27,380 nt of DNA from a virus. The notes under the pieces are model-generated. The model ran no database searches and was not told the origin of the DNA. It was given only the letters and a program-made list of their open reading frames with translations. This document shows positions 21,749 through 27,380 of the stretch, in pieces. Made by a program: the position numbers and the translations under genes. The DNA lies in IMG/VR virus record IMGVR_UViG_3300042397_003267, positions 1-27,380 of that record, one strand, 5' to 3'. Position 1 is the first letter of the stretch. Each line of letters opens with the position of its first letter.

Positions 21749-24493
21749 ATGGCAGCCTCCCAGACGATATCGGCTTTTTCCACGATCTCCTCGAGGCCTC
21801 TCGCGGAATCACCCTTCTCGGTGACTGCCCCCACGGCCTCCTCGGGTCTGCCTGTCACCCTCTCGGTCAAGAGTGGGCCTGCGACAATCTCTGGCAATAT
21901 CGTCACTCTCACGGGGGAGGGGGTGGTGACCCTGGCTGCCAACCAATCGGGAAATGGACAATATGCGGCTGCGGCCGAAATGCGGACTGTTTTTGCGGTG
22001 ACGAACCTAAAAACATATTCATGGCCTCAGATCGAGCCCTTGCTTCGAGGGGATTCCTCTCAACGAGCAAAGCGCTGGGCATGGGGGTTTCTGGGCAAGG
22101 ATGGTACAGGGACTGATGCGTGGATCAAGTGCATCGGAGGGGTCTTTTGGATGACTGAGGGGGCGTCAACAACTCGCGTGGTCAAAAGCACGGATTTTAA
22201 TCAGATCGAGTTCCTGGCGAACGATTGGGTTCTATTCACTCCCTCAACAACCGCGCCAACATTCCAATGGAGGGGAATTGAGTCATTTATCACAATAAAA
22301 TCCATCAGCCTGCAGTCTGACGGGAGGATCCTGATCCAGGGATCAACCAACCCCAATGCAGCGATCCAACTTTCCCTGGGTAGTCGTACAATGAGCATTG
22401 TGGCTGATGCCAATGGTGCATGGCAGGCGCTCGAAGCGGTCCCTACCGGAAACCTCCTCATCAAGGCCACTTTCAATGGGAAAACCGATGCGGCAAGTCT
22501 TGTGATCCCAAGCGTGGGAAGTCCCTCCAGCCGTAAAATTGTTGATTATGCCATAATCCAAGGTGGGCGGATAAAAGTTGGTGGATATGTTGAAGACCTC
22601 CAGGAATTTGGATCCAACTCAAATGGGTGGGCCTCAGTAAGCTATACGCCTCCACCTGGTAATGATAACGCAGGGATTCTTTCTTCGATCCTGTTCCCCG
22701 CGTTGAATTCCGGCCAATGGGAAGCCTCAATCTTTAACGCATCAGGAAAGCCCGTTATTGGGGAATGGCGGCTTACAGTAGAGGAAAAGCCGCCCGTCCC
22801 CTTCCTCGCTGATGTTGCCGTGAGCTCGATCACTCGCTCGGGAACGACGGCCACGATCACGACATCCACTCCTCATGGCGGGAGCGTCGGTCGGATCGTC
22901 AATCTCCAGGGGGCCTCTCAGTCTGAGTATAACGGAAACTTCGTCGTGAGGACTGTCCCCTCGACGACCTCATTCACGGTCACGGTCTCGGGCACACCCT
23001 CAACTCCCGCCACGGGCACCATTGTCTGCGGCATGGGGATGTACGCTAATCTGAATCCTGTAATCAACGAAATCTACATCAGCGCTCCTATTCCTGAAAG
23101 TGTGCCAACGGGGATGAGACTCACTCACTTGTCCGGTGAAGAGAATCCCAATTCGAGGATTGTGATCAACGTGGGGGACAAATCTTACTCAGTTTACACC
23201 GATGCAGTCGGAAAATGGGGTCTGGATGTGCTGGTTCCCGAAGGAGTCAACATTGTGGTCACTATTACCTCAAATGGCACCACTTCCACCTTGGGAGTCA
23301 TTGGCTATCCTATCGCTACTCCCAACTCAGCAATAAGCATCACTTCTGTTGAGCGCCTCTATGGCAAAATCAATGTTGAGGGCTTCGCCAACCCTGGAGC
23401 AAGTATTACTCTGACAGTTGGTGGGGCTACCTTCACACAAACTGCCTCGCCGGATGGAAGCTTCGTTTTCAGCATCGATGACTCATCACCCACGGCCGAT
23501 GTTTCGATAACAGCAACGGATGGGGTCAGCTCAACTTCTGTTACCGTCGGTGCGCCTAGCGGCGGCAGTGGGGGCTCCCTCGGCGGCAACGGAACTGGCG
23601 TTGGGGGTGGCGGAACTGGTGGCGGGGGCGGCAATGGAGGTGAGATCGTGGACGATGGCGGCAGTGGCAATGGGGGCGGAAGCAATGGCGGCGGTGGGTT
23701 CGGCGGTGGCGGTGGAACCGGAGGTGGAGGCGGCGGTGGTGGTGGTGGTGGTGGTGGGGGTAGCGGCGGCGTCCCCTCCTGCGGCGCTCCATCACTTCAA
23801 ATCAATGGTCAACCTTTCGATTCTTGCATGCCTAACTCCACGGCCGCCAGCGGTAGTGCCTCTTCCCTTATTGTGGGAACAGTCAAGGTTCAAGGTTGCC
23901 CGGATGTTACCTATTGGGTGTCTGTCCCTGGAAAGAAGGGACCTGTCCTTGCAAGGAATGGCGATACGATCGATTGGCAGAAGGTTGTGCCATTCACCGG
24001 TGGCTCCTCGTTGCCCTTTAACGCAAGTATTTACGCACCACATGGTGGGGGTTCGAATTTCGCTAGCACCAACATCAATCTCCCTCAATTATGCGACCAA
24101 ATGCCATGCGGAGGTTGCGGAACTCTCAAGCAAGCCCTTGGATTAGGAGATAATGCAACTGCAATTGCTTTTTCTTGGTCTATTGCTGGCGGGTTAAGTA
24201 AGCAGGGGACAATGACTCTTGGCGATTGCGGTGCAACTAATTATGGAACTCAAGATGTTACAAGTCTGAGTCTTGGTCTAAGAGTATCCGGCATCCCTGA
24301 TGATTCCGTTCATGTAAATGAAATCTGTGAATTAACCATTAGCGCTGGTTCGCTTATGCCTGTGCCTGGGCCTCTTCAAAGGTTTCCCTGCTCTACGAAA
24401 ATCACATCTTTGCCAATTTCGCTTCCATTCACGACAGCTATATTTGGAACGAGCCCCCAAGGCCCCATTTCTGGAACTATTACCCTCTCGTGA
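21749..24493 (+). CDS. Glycine-rich fibre/adhesin with Ig-like repeats and cysteine-rich tip
   Basis: This 914-residue protein begins four bases after the previous stop. Residues 1-90 look like a small Ig-like domain (FSVTAPTASSGLPVTLSVKSGPATI). Bacterial Ig-like repeats of the 'G.ANPGA.I.L.VGG.T....A..DG.F.F' type occur at about 184-245, 450-515 and 529-604. A different beta domain lies at 358-427. Residues 604-675 are an almost pure Gly/Ser/Asn tract. The last 240 residues contain nine cysteines in several clusters (PSCGAPS, LCDQMPCGGCG, GDCGATN, NEICEL), probably a disulphide- or metal-stabilised tip. The tip-coding region (24120-24480) is clearly more A/T-rich than the rest (two sampled 60-base lines 43% and 50%), suggesting a swapped host-range module. 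The last bases overlap the following GTG (GTGA). Confidence 0.7.
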   Translation: MAASQTISAFSTISSRPLAESPFSVTAPTASSGLPVTLSVKSGPATISGNIVTLTGEGVVTLAANQSGNGQYAAAAEMRTVFAVTNLKTYSWPQIEPLLRGDSSQRAKRWAWGFLGKDGTGTDAWIKCIGGVFWMTEGASTTRVVKSTDFNQIEFLANDWVLFTPSTTAPTFQWRGIESFITIKSISLQSDGRILIQGSTNPNAAIQLSLGSRTMSIVADANGAWQALEAVPTGNLLIKATFNGKTDAASLVIPSVGSPSSRKIVDYAIIQGGRIKVGGYVEDLQEFGSNSNGWASVSYTPPPGNDNAGILSSILFPALNSGQWEASIFNASGKPVIGEWRLTVEEKPPVPFLADVAVSSITRSGTTATITTSTPHGGSVGRIVNLQGASQSEYNGNFVVRTVPSTTSFTVTVSGTPSTPATGTIVCGMGMYANLNPVINEIYISAPIPESVPTGMRLTHLSGEENPNSRIVINVGDKSYSVYTDAVGKWGLDVLVPEGVNIVVTITSNGTTSTLGVIGYPIATPNSAISITSVERLYGKINVEGFANPGASITLTVGGATFTQTASPDGSFVFSIDDSSPTADVSITATDGVSSTSVTVGAPSGGSGGSLGGNGTGVGGGGTGGGGGNGGEIVDDGGSGNGGGSNGGGGFGGGGGTGGGGGGGGGGGGGGSGGVPSCGAPSLQINGQPFDSCMPNSTAASGSASSLIVGTVKVQGCPDVTYWVSVPGKKGPVLARNGDTIDWQKVVPFTGGSSLPFNASIYAPHGGGSNFASTNINLPQLCDQMPCGGCGTLKQALGLGDNATAIAFSWSIAGGLSKQGTMTLGDCGATNYGTQDVTSLSLGLRVSGIPDDSVHVNEICELTISAGSLMPVPGPLQRFPCSTKITSLPISLPFTTAIFGTSPQGPISGTITLS
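23565..23774 (+). repeat. Glycine-coding GGN tract with GGT microsatellite
   Basis: This run of GGN codons encodes the poly-glycine part of the fibre. At its 3' end are seven exact, in-frame GGT units (23735-23755) flanked by GGC and GGG. Slippage in steps of three bases would change glycine count without breaking the frame. The reverse strand of this tract reads as a His/Pro-rich frame, which is only a shadow. Confidence 0.75.
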
Positions 24494-24912
24494 GTTGTAG
24501 ATACGCAACCCCAATCTCTGACAATTCCAATGCCTGTGGGCTTGGTATGTATGGGGGCTATCCAAGTAACGGGGTTTGCAATCGTTGTGTGGAGAAGGGC
24601 GAAAACACGCGGGATTTTGCAGCCGCTCAGAAGGCTCTGCTGACTTCCACCCCCCAGCACCCATCACTCCCCCAGATGGCGGCCTCCTTTGCCGGGAGCA
24701 TGGTCGGCTGGGCCAAGGGAGGCTTCCAAGTGACCGACGAGGAGACACTGGCCGAACGTCTTGCAATCTGCAAAGGCTGCGAGTTTTGGGATCAGTCTGG
24801 CTATGGGGGAACTGGAAGGTGCCAGAACTGCGGCTGCTCCACATGGGGCCAATTGCGAATGGCAACCAAGAAATGCCCCATTGAAAAGTGGGGTCCAGTC
24901 ACTCCCTCGTAG
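24490..24912 (+). CDS. Cysteine-rich zinc-ribbon-like protein
   Basis: This 140-residue protein starts at GTG 24490 in a GTGA overlap with the fibre gene. It has two cysteine groups. The first is C16 and C29-x2-C32 within CGLGMYGGYPSNGVCNRC. The second is CKGC, then CQNCGC, then KKCPIEKW in the C-terminal third (RLAICKGCEFWD...). The second group closely follows a pattern I know from small phage proteins, 'RLAICR.C......RC..CGC......KCPIGKW', presumably one zinc ribbon. The middle is Ala/Ser-rich. The function of that family is unknown to me. Placement between adhesin genes suggests a role in fibre maturation or a structural tip accessory. Confidence 0.7.
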   Translation: MSCRYATPISDNSNACGLGMYGGYPSNGVCNRCVEKGENTRDFAAAQKALLTSTPQHPSLPQMAASFAGSMVGWAKGGFQVTDEETLAERLAICKGCEFWDQSGYGGTGRCQNCGCSTWGQLRMATKKCPIEKWGPVTPS

Positions 24913-24950
24913 GTATAACCACATCTTTTTCTCAGAAGAGAAGATGGGTA

Positions 24951-24957
24951 GTTGACG
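24951..24957 (+). promoter_or_regulatory. GTTGACG start-site element, copy 6
   Basis: GTTGACG ends 16 bases before ATG 24974 in a 61-base gap between genes. CCCC-GGTAAT-GGGG between can form a small hairpin. The context GGTAGTTGACGCC is the same as at copy 4. Confidence 0.55.
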
Positions 24958-24973
24958 CCCCGGTAATGGGGGT

Positions 24974-26635
24974 ATGCAACTCTTTCTTTCCACGGAATCC
25001 CTGTCGAGGGTTGGATCCTCGGAAATTTCCTTCCGTCGCGGTGATGCGCTCCCGATCGAGGTGTCGTTTTTGGCTGATGGAAAGGTGACGGAGCTTCCGG
25101 CCTCCGCGGTAGGGCAACTGGCGATCAAGTCCACGCCGGACGGTGCATTCCTGGCGCTGTCCAATTCCTGGGTGAAAACCGGCATCGGCACGCAGGCCGT
25201 GTATGTCTTTGACCTCAACCTCAACACCCAAGAGCTGGCAACCGCCCTCGCCACCGCGAACTCCATCAGTGCTCTCATGGAAATCGAATGGGTGGTTGGG
25301 TCGTATCGCTACTCCTCCAATTCCATCCCCGTAATCATCAACGAAACGCTGATCGGCGGTGATACGCCTCCACCTGTCGAGACTATCGACCTGAAATCCA
25401 CCGAGCAGGAAGCCGTTGCGGGAACCGTGAATAACAGGTGGATGACGCCCTTGCGAACCCTGCAAGCCATCGTGGCGCGACTGGGAAACGCGGACAACAC
25501 GAGTGATGCAAACAAGCCGGTCTCCACCGCCACCGCCTCGGCGCTCGCTGGCAAGGCGAATACTTCTCATCAACACGTTATTGCCGATGTCACCGGTCTT
25601 CAAACCGCCCTCGATGGCAAGGCAAGCAGCATCCATACCCACCAGACTGGGAAAACAATATATGTCGATTCCGGCGTGGGCACCGACACGCGGACGGGGT
25701 TGAGCCAATACAGCATCAACATTCCGTTTGCTACCATCGCTGCCGCCGTGACCGCTTCAGCAATCGGTGATCTGATCTATGTCCGGGCAGGGAATCATCA
25801 GATATCCGGCACGATCAGCCTCAATGGGGAGGGAAATCTGTATTTCGAGCAAGGCACAACTGTAACTGTCGCCGCAAATGTCGTTGCCTTTAGCCTTACT
25901 GCCAATGAACCAAAAGCAATCGGTGGGTATGGAATATTCACCTTGTCTGGGACGGGTGGTCTATGGTCGCAAAGCGGCGGCAACACGACTCTCCAACAGG
26001 TTGCCATAGAGTTTGCTTCAATCACCAATCTGGCTGGCGCAGGAACGGTATTTGCCGCTGCATCAGGCATCCTTGTCATTAACAGCCGAGGAGTAGTGAC
26101 CGCACCTGCTTCCACCGTCGTAAGTGAAACTGGAACCAGCGGTCAGGTATTCTACCAAGTCTTGTTCACCTATTGCGGCAAGTTGTCGGACATGACGCAA
26201 GCCAACTCCACCATGCAACTTACTGCCCTATGCTGGACTGTGCAGATTTTTGGAACGGAAGGTTTAAGCATTGTTGGTGGGACAACGTCCTTACGAATTG
26301 AGAATCTAGTTGGTGGTGGAAATCCTGCTACCAAACTTGTTGTTTTCAAGTTTGCAAACGGAGATGCGACAACCAACAGCCATGTTTTCAGGGGTGGAAG
26401 GCTGATTGCCAATAGCACCAATCCTTGCATCACTTTCAACTCCACAACTGCAACCAACAAGGTTGTGAAGCTCATGGGGGACACCCAGCTAAATACTGGT
26501 GCAACAAACTGCATTGTTTCCGCTGATACACGGGATGTTTTCGTATCCAGCGCACACTCCAATGTTGCCGCAGATACCAATACAACCATTCGTCCAAGCG
26601 GCAATCTATCGGTTGATCCTTATTTCGCTTTTTAG
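24974..26635 (+). CDS. Tail spike with right-handed beta-helix
   Basis: This 553-residue protein is a likely receptor-binding spike. Residues 1-115 form the attachment-like domain shared with 21025 (FRRGDALPIEVSFL, SNSWVKTGIGT, MEIEWV). A linker follows. THQHV-type collar repeats come around 195-225 (SHQHVIADVTGLQTALDGKA, SIHTHQTGK), a classic phage fibre element. From about 228 a beta-helix begins with KTIYVDSGVGTDTRTG...IPFATIAAAV, the pattern of pectate-lyase-like spikes. It continues as short repeating strands to the end. No catalytic residues for a glycanase or lyase can be picked out by eye, so binding or enzymatic function is open. The start ATG is 16 bases after GTTGACG. Confidence 0.75.
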   Translation: MQLFLSTESLSRVGSSEISFRRGDALPIEVSFLADGKVTELPASAVGQLAIKSTPDGAFLALSNSWVKTGIGTQAVYVFDLNLNTQELATALATANSISALMEIEWVVGSYRYSSNSIPVIINETLIGGDTPPPVETIDLKSTEQEAVAGTVNNRWMTPLRTLQAIVARLGNADNTSDANKPVSTATASALAGKANTSHQHVIADVTGLQTALDGKASSIHTHQTGKTIYVDSGVGTDTRTGLSQYSINIPFATIAAAVTASAIGDLIYVRAGNHQISGTISLNGEGNLYFEQGTTVTVAANVVAFSLTANEPKAIGGYGIFTLSGTGGLWSQSGGNTTLQQVAIEFASITNLAGAGTVFAAASGILVINSRGVVTAPASTVVSETGTSGQVFYQVLFTYCGKLSDMTQANSTMQLTALCWTVQIFGTEGLSIVGGTTSLRIENLVGGGNPATKLVVFKFANGDATTNSHVFRGGRLIANSTNPCITFNSTTATNKVVKLMGDTQLNTGATNCIVSADTRDVFVSSAHSNVAADTNTTIRPSGNLSVDPYFAF

Positions 26636-26638
26636 ACA

Positions 26639-26908
26639 ATGACACAGGATCTCCAAAAAACTCTGGAGTTTGGAGCCAAATGGCTGCCTCCGGTCGGCGT
26701 GCTCCTGATTATAGGCCTGCAGGGACAATTTGTGTCGCGATCGGAGTTCGCGATTGCGGCAGAAAAACTCTCCGGTCGCGTCGAAAATATTGAAAAGGTC
26801 CTCGTGCAAATGACTGAGGCGGCAAAGGTGAATGACCGCCAAGACCGGCTCTTGACGGATCACGAGGATCGCATCCGAGGGCTGGAGAAGAGGGAGCATG
26901 AAAAATGA
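26639..26908 (+). CDS. Small membrane protein, holin or lysis-accessory candidate
   Basis: This 89-residue protein starts three bases after the spike stop. One hydrophobic segment lies at about residues 16-29 (LPPVGVLLIIGLQG), followed by a charged coiled-coil helix to the end (LSGRVENIEKVLVQM..., DHEDRIRGLEKREHEK). The single N-terminal membrane segment plus C-terminal coil recalls XhlA-type lysis proteins and some small holins. The gene sits between the last adhesin and a spanin-like gene, the usual place for lysis functions. No clear Shine-Dalgarno is seen. Its final ATGA overlaps the next start. A lysin gene is not visible and may lie beyond the window. Confidence 0.55.
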   Translation: MTQDLQKTLEFGAKWLPPVGVLLIIGLQGQFVSRSEFAIAAEKLSGRVENIEKVLVQMTEAAKVNDRQDRLLTDHEDRIRGLEKREHEK

Positions 26909-27380
26909 GATCCTGGGCGCTTTGGGTTCTTTTCATCGCTGGCTGCTGTGGCTGCTCAAGCATGAAAAAGCCAACTCCCTTGATTCCTTCCCTCGCGGCG
27001 GTTTCCGTGCCGCTTTCAAAAACCGCCGGGGCCATAGACTCGGCCAAAAACCGGCTCGCAAGTGGAGATATGTCCGGCGTAGGGGACGCATTGCGCACCG
27101 CATCGGATCATGTCGCTGCTACGGCTGTCGCATTGGCCGCTAAAGAGGCCGAAACGCAGTCCCTGGCCGACAGGCTTGTGAAATCCGAGGGTCTCATTGC
27201 CGACCAAAAAGCAGAACTGCACCAGGTCGCCAAGGAGCGCGACATCATCCCATACCTCGTGGGGTTCCTTCTGGCCTTCTATTTTGCCTCTCTCATCGAG
27301 GCGGTGCCAGTCATGCCTCAATACCGACTCTACCTAAAAATGGGGGCTTTCGTCATTGGGTTCGGCGGAGGGTATGCGGC
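26905..27380 (+). CDS. Spanin-like lipoprotein, unimolecular type (3' cut by window end)
   Basis: This frame runs from ATG 26905 (ATGA overlap with the previous gene) to the window end without a stop; 158 codons are visible. The N-terminus MRSWALWVLFIAGCCGCSS is a lipoprotein signal with the lipobox IAGC (C14, then C15 and C17). A periplasmic, Ala/Lys-rich helix follows (about 40-115, with AKEAETQSLADRLVKSEG). Two hydrophobic segments come after it (about 115-130, YLVGFLLAFYFASLI, and about 145 onward, MGAFVIGFGG). An outer-membrane lipid anchor plus a C-terminal membrane segment is the layout of u-spanins, which fuse inner and outer membranes during lysis. A second C-terminal segment is unusual. 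The alternative frame from ATG 26898 (ending 27143) is basic and shadow-like. Confidence 0.6.
   Translation, partial: MRSWALWVLFIAGCCGCSSMKKPTPLIPSLAAVSVPLSKTAGAIDSAKNRLASGDMSGVGDALRTASDHVAATAVALAAKEAETQSLADRLVKSEGLIADQKAELHQVAKERDIIPYLVGFLLAFYFASLIEAVPVMPQYRLYLKMGAFVIGFGGGYA

Noticed and set aside
23556-23795. His/Arg-rich minus-strand frame over the GGN tract
   Set aside because: It is the reverse complement of poly-glycine codons; histidine runs arise automatically.
24922-24946. Imperfect hairpin CATCTTTTTCTC-agaa-GAGAAGATG in the gap before the spike
   Set aside because: The stem has a 3-base bulge and no T tract after it, so it is too weak to call a terminator.
26898-27143. Alternative frame from ATG 26898
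   Set aside because: The product is short and Arg-rich and has no signal; the frame from 26905 has a lipobox and runs on.

Overview
The window is a late, virion-structural region of a tailed phage or prophage with a siphovirus-type layout. A restriction-modification block lies at its left edge and the start of a lysis block at its right edge. Every supported gene is on the + strand. I see no integrase, terminase, portal, tRNA, IS element, CRISPR array or attachment site, so the packaging genes must lie outside the window. The host is probably a Gram-negative bacterium, because the last, cut-off gene has the lipobox-plus-membrane-segment layout of a spanin. The GC-rich, non-enterobacterial genes and the putative-Ig modules would fit a PVC-group (for example Verrucomicrobiota) host, but that is only a guess.

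Layout. (1) 1-3467: the C-terminal part of a DUF262/GmrSD-like HNH nuclease, a cytosine-C5 methyltransferase, and a restriction endonuclease with a FokI-like D...DTK active site. A 60-base line sampled here is about 48% G+C, against about 70% in the capsid gene, which suggests an acquired defence module. (2) 3476-4056: a small acidic protein with a good promoter directly at its start, then a ribbon-helix-helix regulator. (3) 4105-7930: the head block: two small proteins of unknown role, a prohead protease with an internal in-frame scaffold start, a decoration protein, the major capsid protein, and a hairpin terminator. (4) 7935-10758: a dNMP kinase, head-tail connector and tail terminator candidates, two tandem tail-tube-like proteins, and a probable tail-assembly chaperone. 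(5) 10776-17366: an 1115-residue tape measure protein and five baseplate/tail-tip genes, most of them overlapping. (6) 17388-26635: adhesion genes: a long fibre, its smaller paralogue, an Ig-domain protein, a glycine-rich fibre with a cysteine-rich tip, a zinc-ribbon-like protein and a beta-helix spike. (7) 26639-end: a holin-like small membrane protein and a spanin-like lipoprotein.

Two patterns stand out. First, the 7-mer GTTGACG was found by eye six times on the + strand. All six copies lie 15 or 16 bases before an ATG of a structural gene, and two one-base variants precede two more genes. The genes without it mostly overlap or abut the gene before. The spacing does not suit a sigma-70 promoter, so this looks like an uncharacterised start-site element for genes that must initiate independently. 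Second, the tail region is built from tandem paralogue pairs: 9247/9628, 14125/14868, 15635/16120, the C-terminus of 17388 with 20002, and a shared attachment-like module in 21025 and 24974. Repeated duplication and divergence appears to have built this tail.
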